A DNA stretch of 64,000 nt from Cryptomeria japonica (lineage: Eukaryota; Streptophyta; Pinopsida; Cupressales; Cupressaceae): contig NC_081411.1 in the NCBI RefSeq assembly GCF_030272615.1, positions 38,882,640 through 38,946,639 of the forward strand, in the 5' to 3' direction. Below the pieces are notes generated by a model. It was not told the DNA's origin and ran no database searches. It saw only the letters and a list, made by a program, of their open reading frames with translations. Position 1 is the first letter of the stretch. Each line of letters opens with the position of its first letter. Made by a program: the position numbers and the translations under genes. This document shows, in pieces, positions 35,416 to 47,625 of the stretch.

Positions 35416-36005
35416 ATGAAGGAGATGGAAAATTATAATCTTATTGATAATTCTCCCCTTGTTGCATCTAGCCAGCAACAACTCCAAACTAGCAACAGTG
35501 ATAGTGATCAAGCTCTACAAAATCTATTGGAAGATGTTAAATCCCTTCAAAATAAAATTGCAACGAAGTTTGCAGCTTCTCTTTCCTTAGATTTTATTAA
35601 GGTCGGTGAATTTGGGGTGACTAAGGGTGAGAATATTCCCCCTCAGCCAGCCGATCCAAATGCCTCTAGTGATTTGGGCAAGAAAGGCATCACCACTGAC
35701 TTGGAAGAAGGAGAAATTGATTCCTCTACCTCAAAATCGGAAGAAGATTTTGAACCAGTTGCCAACCTTATAATGGATAATACTGCAAAAAGTTTTGGGA
35801 AGACTGCTTCATATATTAATGAACCAAACTTTAAACTAAAGGGAAAAAGGAGGCGCAAATCAAGGAAAGCAATGTTGAAAATCGCAAGTGTGGCTAATGG
35901 GCAGTCCAAACATAATTTAGGGAAGGTGACCCCCCTTCCCCAGGATCAATGGGGCTCCTATCCTAGAATATCAGAAGCCTTAATGCCCTTGACAAATGGC
36001 ACTTA
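35416..36005 (+). pseudogene. LINE ORF1, C-terminal part
   Basis: An open frame of 196 codons follows a shifted segment (35291-35410) with two TAG stops. The product is acidic and low in complexity (EEGEIDSSTSKSEEDFEP), then basic (KLKGKRRRKSRK), typical of the C-terminal half of plant LINE ORF1 after the zinc knuckle. It ends shortly before ORF2. Confidence 0.7.
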
Positions 36006-39000
36006 ACTAAGTACTAGATTGATGAGATTGAGGGAGATATTTGGGTATTATAGGAAACTAAATGGAGTCAGTCTGAGATGGAAAAAATGAAAGCATAGAA
36101 ATAATTGAAAGGCCTATTGAGCCAATTCGAGGGGGCCTCTGGTGGTATGGGTATAATTTGGAATCCTATAAATGTTAAAATCACACTCCTTGGAGAAGAT
36201 AAATATTGGCAACATTGTTTGGACACTAGTTTATGCAAAAATGGGAGTTTCAATATCTTTAATGTCTATGAACCTTCTACTGCCAATTACAAATGAGAGC
36301 TTTGGGCACTTTTATAAAAAAGATTCCAAAATATTTCTAAGGGAAGCTGTGTGTTTGTAGGTGACTTCAATGCTATCCTGGCAGGTAATGAAAATAAGGG
36401 TGGTATTCAAAGGATTGGTACAATTCATAAAGACTTCTAGGAATTTATGGAAATGAATTAGCTATTGGATGTTGCTCCTAAGAATGGTACCTTCACATGG
36501 ACAAATAGGAGAACTGAATTCACTAACATTGTAGAACATCTAGACCAGTTTCTGGTGGCCGGTGATTGGCTAGAACAAAATATTATTCTCGAATCAACTA
36601 TTCTTCCCCTTGTAGGATCATATCATTTTCCTATTTGTGTAAATGTGTCTATAGGACAATCTGAGGGTGGCAAACCTTTCCAGTTTGAGATGATGTGGTT
36701 TAGAGTGTCAGAACTACATGAATTGATAACAACATGGTGGAATGAGCCAGGACTAGGAAACAACTCAAGGTTGTTCATACTAAATAAGAAGATCAAGTAT
36801 ATTAAGATTAAAATTAAAGAGTGGAATTTGAGTAAATTCCAAAACATCCATAAGGAGAAACTCAAGGTCATGGCAGAGCTGGATGAAATAACCAATTTTG
36901 TTATAAACTCAAGCATGGATGAAGAACTTTTCAAAAGGGAGAGCTCTCTTAAGATTAAACTAAATGAAATTCTTTAGCGTGAAGAAGTTCACTAGAGGCA
37001 GCAATATAGGGAACTTTGGCTCGAGGATGGGGATAGAAATATAAGTTCTTCCATAGATCGGCTATTGCCAACCGAAACAGGAACAAAATATCGAAGATTG
37101 TAAGGCCGGATGGTAGTATTGCCAGGGACTATGATGATATTGCCTAGGAAGCTATAAAATATTTTGAATCTCTAATGAATGGTAAATGCCAAAGTGATCA
37201 GAAAATAAGAAACAAAATTTTAGACTCAATCCCTTCAATAGTCACTGAAAGACACAATAAAGAGCTCTTCAAACCTATTGACTTAGAAGAAGTCGGGAAT
37301 GTTACCTTTTAGCTGAATCCAGATAAGACTCTAGGCCCTGTTGGTTTTCTTGCAGCCTTCTTCCAGCATTTTTGGGACATTATTGCCCAAGACCTACTCC
37401 TAGTGATAGAAGAATCCAAAAAAATAATGACTATACTAGGAGATATTAATCACACCTTTCTGGCATTAGTTCCAAAAAAGAAGAAACCTCAGCAAATGGG
37501 TGATTTTAGGACAATTTCATTATGTAATTCAGTCTACAAAACAATAACAAAGATCATTGCCAACATACTGAAACCTCTTATAAACCATATTATTTTAGAT
37601 GAGTAGAGTGGCTTTGCCCCTCGATGCTCTATTGTTGAAGGCATCATCACTTCTCATGAAACACTCAACATTGCAAGTTAAACTAAAGATTCTTGCATGA
37701 TTTTAAAGTTGGATATTCTGAAAGCATATGATATGGTCGACAAGGATTTTCTTGTATAAGTATTTAGGAAATTTGGCTTCTATAATGAATGGATCACATG
37801 GGTCAAGAATTGTTTATCAACACCCAAATTCTCAGTTTTGGTTAATGGTTCATCTCATGGTTTCTTCCCTACAACAAGAGGTATTCACCAAGGGGATCCT
37901 ATGTCACCATTTTTGTTCATAATTATGGCTGAAGCCTTAGGTCAGTTGATTAAATCTCTTCACCATAATGGTCGTTGGTTGAGAGTCAATGTGGCTATAG
38001 GAGTTGAACATCAAACCCCCTTGCAATTTGTTGATGATGCTATTATGTCTGGAGTCTTTAGTAGAAGAGAGGCAATGACTATAAATACTTACCTAGATGA
38101 CTATTGTAAGGCATCAGGGCAAAAAATCAATTGGAACAAGTCAAGTATTCTTTATCAACACTTTGCTGAATATGCAAGGTGTCCTATCAAGGATCCTCAA
38201 TTTAAGAGTTGCAAACTTTCCAGGTAAATTCCTTGGGACTCCTCTTTTCATTGGAAGTAATAAGATTTTCTATTGGATGCAACTTATTGAGAAATGTAAA
38301 TCTAGGCTTGAAAATTGCCTATTAAAAAATAAGTCAACCAAAGGGAAATTTCCCCTAATTGCCTATTAAAAAATAAGTCAACCAAAAAATGTTACGGGTG
38401 CTAGAATTCGACAGATTTCTATTATGATTTTGGCTATGGGAGAAAACTTGGTATGGGAAAATTGTAGAGGTGGTAATCAGAAGTGGGCAAGAATTCTAAA
38501 ACACAAATATCTGGACTCACTTGAGCCTAAAAGGATTCTCATAGTTATCAGCCCACCTAGGGGTTCGACCATTTGGAATTTACTAGAATGCAGAGAAATC
38601 ATAAGCGATCGGGTCACTTGGGATGTTAGAAGTGGGAGGAATGCATCCTTTTGGATGGATTCTTGGAATAGTGAAGAAGCCTTGTGTTGTAACCCCCCTC
38701 TTCAATCTATAATGATAGAAACATGTTGTCTTTGGGGTCACAAAGTTTGTAATTATGGTCATTAAGTTAAGGAGAATGATATTGGTAGATGGGTGTGGAA
38801 TTTCTAGACCCCTTGAACTTAGTCCAAAATTAGAAAGACATTTTTGCCGGTATTCTAAGGAATCAAATCATTCATCCATCCCCAGATGAGGACATCATTA
38901 GTTGGTGTGGCTTTTCTGATGGTAAGTACAAGGTATGTTTTGGCTATAAATTGAAAGAAGATGTTGTAGATAAGAAGGATTGGCTAGTTAATCTATTTTG

Positions 39001-40009
39001 GTACAAACATCTACTTCCTAAAGCAGGTTCCTTTGCTTGGATGGCTTTCCAAAGGAAGAATCTAACTGGTGAAAGACTCTTTAAATTGGGTATTAATGGG
39101 CCTAGTAGATGTGTATTATGTCGAAATAATGAGGAGACAATTGATCACCTTCTGCTACATTGAAAATTCTCTAGCAACTATTGGTGGCATTTGATGGGAA
39201 AGTTAAATCTTGCATGCCCTTTTCCAAAAGTTTTGGATTATTGGTTTCTACTATGGCCTAAATCAAAATGAAAGGAATTATATGGGGACTTATTTGTCAT
39301 CTTTCCCTCACTGCTGATTTGGGAAATTTGGAAAGAGAGGAATCGAAGAATTTTCTAGGATAAGGGCTAGATTGCCCTCTGTGGGAAAATTGAAAATCAG
39401 CTGGTTGAGCTCCTGAATGAATCAGCTAAGTCCAAATCGCTAAAAAGGAATCTATATATTGACTGGGATTGGAAGTTAAAGTTTACATTTCCAAATTTTA
39501 CCATCCCCCCACGTTTTGGAAGTGGAAACCCTGAGATACCGGCTAATCCAAGATTGGATGTTAAATGGGAAGTCTGAGATTCAGGGTGGCTTAAGATTAA
39601 TTTTGATGGTGCCTCTATAGGGAATCCAGGGCAGAGTGGAATTGGATATATTATTATATATTTTGAAGGCATTTGTATTAAGGAATTCTTTGAAGATATC
39701 AGTATGGCCACTAACAATGAGGCTGAAGTCCGAGTGACTTTAAGAGGTTTACAATTGGGGACTGAGTTAGGGATAAAAAGAATCCATCTAGAGGGTGATT
39801 CATTAAATGTTATCAATATTGTTCGTAGTAACCAAACCCCTAGTTTGCATCTTAACCAATGGCTTCGACTGATTGTTGATTTGTTAGAGACCGTTGAAGA
39901 ATTTTGGATTAGCCATATATATAGAGAAGGTAATATGGAAGCAGACAAACTATCTAAGATGGCAATTCTAGATGGAGACCTTGATCCTGGGCATATGAAT
40001 AGGGCATAG
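36006..40009 (+). pseudogene. LINE ORF2: endonuclease, reverse transcriptase, RNase H
   Basis: The AP-type endonuclease shows VLQETKW-like sequence near 36050, VGDFNAI (about 36360) and GTFTWTN (36489). Its usual SDH signature reads GSYHFPI, so a catalytic Asp is lost. RT runs from PKKKKPQQMGDFRTISLCN (37470-37526) through TRGIHQGDPMSPF to LQFVDDAIM (38022-38048); FVDD is intact. A rearranged stretch at 38313-38386 marks a deletion. The zf-RVT motif CVLCRNNEETIDHLLLH lies at 39112-39162 with a stop where the last Cys belongs. RNase H keeps NFDGAS, NNEAEV, EGDS and MEADKLS (39600-39960). Stops at 36442, 37606 and 37758 are TAG or TAA at likely Gln sites. Confidence 0.9.
38313..38386 (+). repeat. 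30-bp exact direct duplication at a deletion scar in ORF2
   Basis: Thirty bases starting AATTGCCTATTAAAAAATAA at 38313-38342 are repeated exactly at 38357-38386, with 14 bp between. After the second copy the protein alignment jumps past a segment that LINE RTs normally have. Copied filler at a deletion joint is the likely cause. Confidence 0.8.
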
Positions 40010-40780
40010 CTAAATTTTGATTATGGTAGTTAATATGGTTCAAGTGTTGCAACCTATCTTGGTAGAAGAATGAACCAACTTTCTTTCCCTGATGGTATTT
40101 GTTTCTATTAGTTTGTAGTACTTACGAGGAGATGAACTCTTACCAGGTGTGGGATTCTTTGATTGTTGTTTCCTTCTAGCTTCTACTGGTAGGGGTATCC
40201 CCTCGGCTACACAGTCTCTACCGGTTGGCAATGTTGTCAGTTGCATAGGTCTCTTGCATTTGTCTCTTATCAATATTTATTACAGTTCTGGTAATATGAT
40301 CTTACTCGGGTCATTTACTCCAGTGCCGGTGTAGATGCTATCAGAAAGATAATCTAGCAAATTTTTTGAGCGTCTGCAATCAGTTCTCTCCTCAAGTCAT
40401 CCTTTGTAGATGGAGGCCTTGATCCGGGACATACAACTAGGGCACAACTAAATTTTGATTAGGGAATTTATTATGGTTTAAGTGTTGCAACCTATCTTGG
40501 TCTAAGAATGAACTAGATTTGTTTCCTTGATGGTCTTGGTTTATACCATATTGTAGTACTTATTAGGAGATGAATTCTTAACTGGTGTGGGCTTTTCTAT
40601 CTCCTATTGGTAGGGGTATCCTCCCTAGTTGTGAGGTCTACCAGTTGACTATGCTATTGGTTACATGGGTCTCTTGCATTTGTCTCCTACTGGTATTTTT
40701 AATGGTTATGGTAATATGCTTTTACCAGGGTCATTAACTCCAATACCGGTGTAGATGTTGTTAGAAAGATAATATAATGT
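39971..40780 (+). repeat. Tandem duplication at the LINE RNase H / 3' UTR boundary
   Basis: The block 39971-40408 is repeated at 40409 to about 40780: 'gatggagaccttgatcctgg' against 'gatggaggccttgatccggg', through 'ccggtgtagatg...agaaagataat'. The offset is 438 bp at the start and 420 bp at the end. The first copy has TAG where the second keeps CAA in the frame after RNase H. A short stretch at 40372-40406 also recurs at 41084-41120, placing the breakpoint. Confidence 0.8.
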
Positions 40781-41014
40781 TCATAATTACTTTTAGATAT
40801 GATAAGGTCAGATGACAACAGACATCAAAGAGGAAATCAATTGCGAATAAAGGTGGCATGCTTAAGATGCAGTTTGTTTGTGTGAAGTAATTTGGCACAG
40901 TTTAGTCAGGTCTTCTAGTTCCTCAACCTTTATGAGTTGTCAAGATAAATTAAGGAAGGCCTGCTTATTTCAAACACATCAAACTCTTCCCCTTCCTTTC
41001 TCTGTTGTTATACG

Positions 41015-41768
41015 ATGGATACACCGATATTGTTGGAGGCAACCTATCGTGAGATGGTGTTTCTAGGCAAAATTTCTTATAAGTGCTTGCAATCGGTTCT
41101 TTCTTCAAGTCATCCTTTGATTCTGCACTGCATAAAAATAATTTTGGGGAAGGAATTATTAAATGCATACCATAGATATAGAGCCAATGCAGACATTTTG
41201 GTTTTCTTTCTAGTGATGTTGCTCTACATGGGGACTAGTAAGCAAAGGGTGAAGATGCTCACTCAAATGGTGTTCAAGCACCTCTTCCTTGGGGAAATTG
41301 ATGCCGTACTGGATAATGTTGACGGAAATCTTAGAATTTCCTTTCCCCAAAAATAATTATATGAGATTGGGAAATGGTGTTGAGGTGAGGAAAGAGGTGA
41401 TAGTAACCTCTCTTGATTTAAATGCCTTTGAGGCCTCCTGGCCTAACATTAACAAAAATATTTAGTTCCTTTTCAAGGTTGTCGGAATACTGCCCAGATT
41501 CACGGTTGCTTAGAGAAGAACCTATATTCAAGATGAAGTGTTTTCAAGCAAAGGAGACACTGGTATTTTGGCCAACGATGGCATAGAAGATGGAAACTCT
41601 TGGGGTCTTGGTCATGGAGAAGAGTGGATTCCAGATGATTTCTGCCACCCCTGGGAAAAGGCAGAATTGATGAATCATGCTGGTGGTGGAAATGATTGCC
41701 TGATAATATTGGATGCTAATACTGCTCTTGCACTAGGTGACGATGCCCCAACTTCAAGCTCTAAATAA
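41015..41768 (+). pseudogene. Coding-like remnant between LINE RNase H and poly(A)
   Basis: The frame 41015-41356 (MDTPILLEATYREMVFLGKI) is followed by a second frame that, allowing two stops, runs from about 41357 to 41768 (through LDLNAFEASWPNINKNI and GEEWIPDDFCHPWEKAEL). It ends DDAPTSSSK before a stop. Its Trp/Asp-rich composition looks like real former coding sequence. I do not recognise it. It lies after the RNase H domain and before the LINE tail, so it is either a LINE 3' extension or captured sequence. Confidence 0.4.
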
Positions 41769-42128
41769 TCTTGAAAGGTTTTGACCTCCTCGACTCTATG
41801 TGTTGGTTCTCTTTGTAATTCCATTTCTCAAGTTCTTGTACAGTTAAGTAGATTGTAGACCTATGGCCAAATTAGGCATAGTAACAGCCATCATTTTGTT
41901 CTCCTCTGGCTGATTTTGTTTAGTTGGTGGCTGCTAGCCGTGGAACTCTAGAAATGTAGGATTCTTGCCAGCTCAGTTGGTTTTTTGGTCATTGTTTGGA
42001 GCAATGGTAGGGGGTTTTCTTCTTGGTTCTTTCCCCCTATGGCTCTTTCTAAACCAAGTTTGTATTTTTCAAATTTTGATTAATACAAGGGTGCTTCCCC
42101 TCTACAGTTATTAATCTATTAAAAAAAA

Positions 42129-43113
42129 CAAGTAAGGAGATTAATATTACATGATCAAGAACTGAAATATATACATACATTTCTATATATATATATATAT
42201 AACAAGCCTCTTTCAAAAAGTTGCACAAACCCAAAGATTATTAATAAGGGGACATTATAGTACAAGTAGTATTAAAGAAGGTAGAGAGAGAAACAACTTG
42301 GGAACCTCTAAACATTTTCTAGGGGATTGCTCAATAGTCCTCAAAAATCAAAAGCCTACATGGATAATTGATATTAGTCATAGTCTACATTGAGAAGTAA
42401 ATTCATTTCAAAAGACATAAAAGAAACCTACATGTTCATATATGAAAATGAAGCTTATCATTAAATATAAACTACCACTAAGTAATATATATCACCTAAA
42501 TTATATGTGTCAATTTGCCATAGTGCTAGAGCTGTGTATATTAGCCACCTATTTTGGTATTGTTATTATGTGCTCAAGGATAAAGGCCTCTATTTCGACT
42601 AGAAATCAACACTATGGTGAGACTAACACACAACTTAGTCACATGTTTTATACTATATTTTACATTTAATGGTTGTGATTGAATAACATGTCACTAACAC
42701 GTGGTAGGATTTGTCTATTCTTGAGCCTTGTTATTGACTAACTCCAACTCCAACACCAAGTGTCTTTGCTAGCCCAACAAGCCTTGTTATTGTAAATTGC
42801 ATCATGTGTTATCCTTTGGCTTTACCGTTGTTAGCTACATCAAATCACAAATTGTACATGATCAATGATCTGAGAGGTTGTGTCTCTTCTAGCTCCAAAG
42901 TAGACAAATTGTATAGATTGAGTACGCCATGTTAGACAAAAGCATCCATCAAATACAAAACCTACGATTAAAAAGTTGCCACAAACATGGGGTGTTAGTC
43001 CCCCCATACTAATTTTGGCAGCCACAATAGAGGCATCCCATTGTGAGACTAGCTTGAGTTTCACGTTAGACATTTCTCTGACAAATGTACCAAGTTCTTG
43101 AGTTTGTTGCCTC
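42129..43113. other. No gene recognised; (TA)n microsatellite
   Basis: This spacer lies between the LINE poly(A) and the solo LTR. About 20 bp of TA repeat lie at 42184-42204. A minus-strand frame at 42840-43073 has balanced composition, but no motif and no splice-site support. Confidence 0.4.
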
Positions 43114-43118
43114 TTCTT

Positions 43119-44189
43119 TATTAGGACCCGGAGGCAATTGAGAAGGGGGGTGAATTAGTTGTCTATTAATTTCAATCCAAATATACTTTAACCAAAATTG
43201 ATACTTAATACCGGTAAACTAAACTTAATGTTGGTAAACAGATTAACAGTTAATAACAGTACCGGTGAAACTTAATGCATGAAACAAAAAGAGAAACAAT
43301 ATCCACAACACATAACATAGAGATTTGTATGTGGAAACCCTATAAGGGGAAAACCCATGGTGGGAAACCCTACCCATAATCAAATGATACTACTACAAAT
43401 AGTATGTTTATACAAATGGGGTCTGCCCATGCAGATAGGCCAACTGCCTAGAGCTCACTACTTAATCACAAAATGAGAGTCACACTAACTACAATTGGAT
43501 GATTAAATCCAATGATAATGTACTTCTCAAAGTAGCATCTCTAATGGTAGATTCAGTATCAGTTAAGCTCTGATTGTCTTCTTCAAACCTTCCTTGAATC
43601 TTTAAATGATGTTTGTGTAAGTAGTTTTTCTTATATTTGTATATATTGATCACAACCTTATATTACCTTTTTTCCTTCTCCTATTACCAATTTCACAATT
43701 GAGATCTTACATATATACCAAAACCTAAGACCAAATGTGTAGGTCAGCTTACTAAGAAGAACATAATAAAATCTATTACAAGTAAGTCAAGATGTGATGC
43801 ATCATGTTGTCTCAACAACAATATTAATTGATTAAACCATCTCAATAACGCGTCATGCTGATATAGAATAGATAACCCTTGTCAATCCATAGCCTAGACC
43901 CATTTGCTGATAAACAACAAATATGTCAACCCGATTAGACCAATAACCAAATCTTCAAAAACCAAGTGTCTGAACCATGTCTTCGACATAACCAAGTGAT
44001 CTCCAGATGATAACAAGTCATCCTCAGTGTTGGTGAACAATATAACCTGCCAGTGAACCAGATATCGGTGACTGTACATAAGTGACTGAGTCTTGTCAGT
44101 GAACAAAACCAAAGATCTCCAGAAGGATAACTATTGATAAGTGTTGACATCAATGACAAAACCAATGCAACATATCCATAACACCAACA
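43119..44189 (-). mobile_element. Solo LTR of Copia-B, 1071 bp, TSD TTCTT
   Basis: On the minus strand it begins TGTTGGTGTTATGGATATG (44189) and ends, after a C-run and 'ttctcaattgcctccgggtc', with CTAATA (43119). A perfect TTCTT lies on both sides (43114-43118 and 44190-44194), so nothing is missing from the locus and no internal region remains. It is collinear with the Copia-B LTR at 2676-4590. The usual CA end is TA. Solo LTRs form by recombination between the two LTRs of one element. Confidence 0.9.
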
Positions 44190-45520
44190 TTCTTCCTATC
44201 GGGATGTCATCTCAATGCGATTCCTTCATTCACAAGCTTTTAATGTGCATGTTATGCATAATAAATCTCCAGTAACCACGAAGCATGCCACGACCATCCT
44301 CTGGCATGTCCAAATAATTTAGAATGGGCCCAGAGGAGTGAAACTGATAACTTGACACCAACTCCACATCACATATCGTGGATTTGAGTGCTACGACAAG
44401 TTGGCATGGTATGCATGTCTTGAAAATGTATGTCGATGCATGTCATTGGTATGATAGGGCCACTATCGAGCCACAAAACACATAGCTATTAGGTATCTCC
44501 CACATTTATTTGCATATATGTTTATTCTGTAGTTTTTGAGTGATATTAGGTGTGTCCAACTTGTGTCAGATATCCCTATTTTGGCTTCAAAATGCAATTA
44601 TACCAATGATATGCATCAACATACATGGGACACATCTATTTAGGCTCCAAACCGAACCTATCTTACCAATGACATTCATCATCATACATGTCCACAAATA
44701 AATATATATTCAAATACATGTAGCAAGCACCTAATAGCTACATGAAAGAGAAAGTGATGTAAAATGTTCTACTTGAAATCGAGCTTCTTTTACTTAGTGT
44801 TGACCTCATTTAAATGTTATGGTTTGCCTTTTGATACAAACAAACTTCTAAAAATCAAGTTGTTGACTGGTTGATGCAACCATTCCTTGACTACGCATCA
44901 CCTACTCTTGTTTAGGAGTTGATTTGTTGTTTGTTGATAATTAGGAGTTGATTTGTTTTTCATTTGAAGATAGGAAACATGGCGTCCTTTTTATCTACCT
45001 AATGTAGAAAAAGGAAGACTAATGCGTGAATGAAAACATTATTGTTGAATGACTCCTTGTTGAAGCGGCTCGTGTCTATTTTGGCTCATTGTTGAAGGGG
45101 GATTTATGGGATTGCAATTTTTATGTTGTCCTGCGACTTGGGTTATGTTGAAATCCGCCTCTATAAGTTGTATTTTTCCTATTTCTCTTTAGGTTTTGTT
45201 TAAAATCATCAGGTTTTTAATTGTTTGTTTTAGTTTCTTGTTTTCCTCTATATGTATGCTAAATAGCTTCAGCCTATGTTGAATATTTGCCTATTTTAGC
45301 ACCAGAATAGATGCATACCATCGCGTTAGGGTTAGATACCGCCAAGGTTAATTTTTCTTGTTTTGATCTAATGAGAAACTGAGAATAATGGAAACAAAGC
45401 ATAATGTTTTCATAGTTTCTTTTGTCTGTGCTTTATTCTGTCTTTTTCCTTTGTATTGCAGAGGACATGTTTATTGAATTGGAGTGTCAGAGAATCATTT
45501 GCATCACCTTTAATATATAT

Positions 45521-45855
45521 ATGTGTGTGTGTGTGTGTGTTTTTGTCTATGTCTATGTGCGTGTGTGTGTATGTGTATTGCTTCATATTGACATATATAT
45601 GTATCTATACTAACACACACCAAACTGCAAACAAACAATGCAAGCCCTAATCATTTTAAACAAAATCCAAACATACTTCATGCCCACCATGACATAGAAA
45701 AAAGAAAATCCACAAAATCCACCCTCAACAATGAGTCTTCAACAATCAAGCCTTCAACAATTGGGCACCCTTCAACAATTAGCCAGAATATATGCAGCCT
45801 GCCAAACCCCTATATATGTGTCTATATGAAGCAATACACACACACACACACCAGT
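45521..45855. repeat. TG/CA microsatellites forming an inverted repeat
   Basis: A TG-rich tract followed by 'attgcttcatattgacatat' (45521-45600) is matched by its reverse complement, 'atatgaagcaatac' plus CA repeats (about 45810-45851). Roughly 40 bp could pair around a loop of about 200 bp. Confidence 0.7.
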
Positions 45856-47349
45856 GGTTGTTTATTTTTTTGGATTTTAATATTCCTGTATAAGAACAAG
45901 CATTTCATATTTAATAGATCAGCTCACTATGGAAAACTAACACATATAGCTATGGAAATATACATACCTTTAAAATCTTTTAGATCTTCTTCACTCCACC
46001 AACCCACAAATAGTGAACCTTGGTATCTTGACATGACCATGCTGCAAAATGATACCTTATTTTCATAGGAAGAACACAAAATGACATAGGAAATAAATAA
46101 AAAAATATTGAATTTCTTAGGGTTTCAAATTAATGCAACCATGTAAGCATCCAACCAAATCATTGTCCCCTTCACACCTCCCAAGGGCACATTCACAACC
46201 GCTTCTACGATACAAAAATGATAAGAAAATTTAAAATTGAAAACAAAGGGTTGAGGAAGGACTCATAAAACTATCATTATCTATTAGGGTTTGAATTTAC
46301 CGATGCTACCATAACCGTACACAACAATCTTCAAATGTCCCACCCACCTGTGTACTATGATACCTCATCCTTGCACATGAAAAAACCCACATTTTAATAG
46401 GTGATAACAATATACCCATACAACTCATGTTATGCATGCGATCAGCTTTTTTCCTCCCCTTCGGAGCCACATATATTTTGACAATGCATACCTATAACTC
46501 TAATGGAATCATAGCTCCTTTTCTCAGTGATTCAACCAGGGACATTCTGATGCGATGATCGACATCGATTTCTTCAAATATTTTCCCGTCCATTGCATTC
46601 TGCATGGAGCTCCCATATAAAATATATCCAAAATTTTTGCAAAATCAATTTTTCATTCAAAATTAATTTTTTGTTTTGAAAATTGTGCCCATAACACGTG
46701 ACCGTCCATGTTAGTCAAATTATGGATGCAATAAAGCTAGTTACCAAAAATGTAAACTATGTGGATAGTGGTATGTTAACTACCTCAGCCGATGTAACTA
46801 CTGCATTACCGTGACATCATCTAGGAAAATGTTAACTATGAGAAATCTTTTCCATCAAATGTAAAAAGGCATCATCTAGGTCACCACCACGGAAAATAGA
46901 TCTATGTCATCTGTGGGCCCTAGGAACGTTAGTCTCATGGAAATTTAGTACTTGATTGGTATGCCTTCGGCATCATGTAGAGGCATGTTGTTTTGGAGCT
47001 AGAATAGCTACATCCCTATTCTAGTTCTATGATGATAGTATTGTACAGACGATATGCATCTACTTGCATGCATATTCATATCTACTTGTGGAAAAAATAC
47101 CATCCTCTTGCATGATGTTGATGATGCCATGAGACACATGTTCTGGGACCCACTAGTGACATGGAGGCATGTAACTATTCTGGTTCCAAAAATGCAACTA
47201 TTGTGCTACAAATCTGAGTAATACGATAGTTATACATTGTTGATTTCATAAAGAATGACTGCAACTTTTTTGGAACAATCAAAAACATACGTTTATCAAC
47301 CCTATTTTGGAGCCAAAATAGCTACGTCCCGACTACATGAGACTAAATT

Positions 47350-47625
47350 TGAAATGGTAGGTATAAACCAAATAAAAATGTTCCATAACTTGATAGCTTG
47401 AATCTTTTTGAAAAATTTTGAGCGGCAGGTGAGAGAGAGCCGAAAGGTCGAGGGCTCTAGTTGAAACACACACCTAGAATCATTGCATCCTTAAAAAAAT
47501 TGAAATGTCAAGTGTAAAGCAAAAAAAAAGGCTGAATAACCCGACAGCTCAAAAATTTTCACAAATTTCCATGTGGCAGGAGAGAGTGCAATAAAATGTC
47601 AAGGGTTCTAGTTAAAACATGCAGT
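47350..47625. repeat. Diverged tandem pair, period about 155 bp
   Basis: 'gaaatg..a.gt.taaa.ca', 'ggcagg.gagagag' and 'aggg.tctagtt.aaaaca.gc' occur in the same order in 47350-47475 and 47503-47625. Confidence 0.65.

Larger units (their letters stand above)
35291..42128 (+). mobile_element. LINE, 3' fragment: end of ORF1, ORF2, 3' tail with poly(A)
   Basis: This continues the LINE broken at 20261. It holds the ORF1 tail, ORF2 (endonuclease, RT, zinc finger, RNase H), a duplicated 3' segment, a further coding-like remnant, and a terminal 'taatacaagg...ctattaaaaaaaa' ending at about 42128. Joined, the two fragments make about 8.2 kb, the scale of a full plant L1-type LINE. The host-side target duplication after the A-run was not matched to a 5' copy. 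Confidence 0.85.

Noticed and set aside
39397-39948. 183-codon minus-strand open frame
   Set aside because: It is the antisense of the LINE RNase H region, whose plus-strand motifs are clear.
45422-45650. Cys/Val/Tyr-rich open frames
   Set aside because: They are translations of a TG microsatellite.
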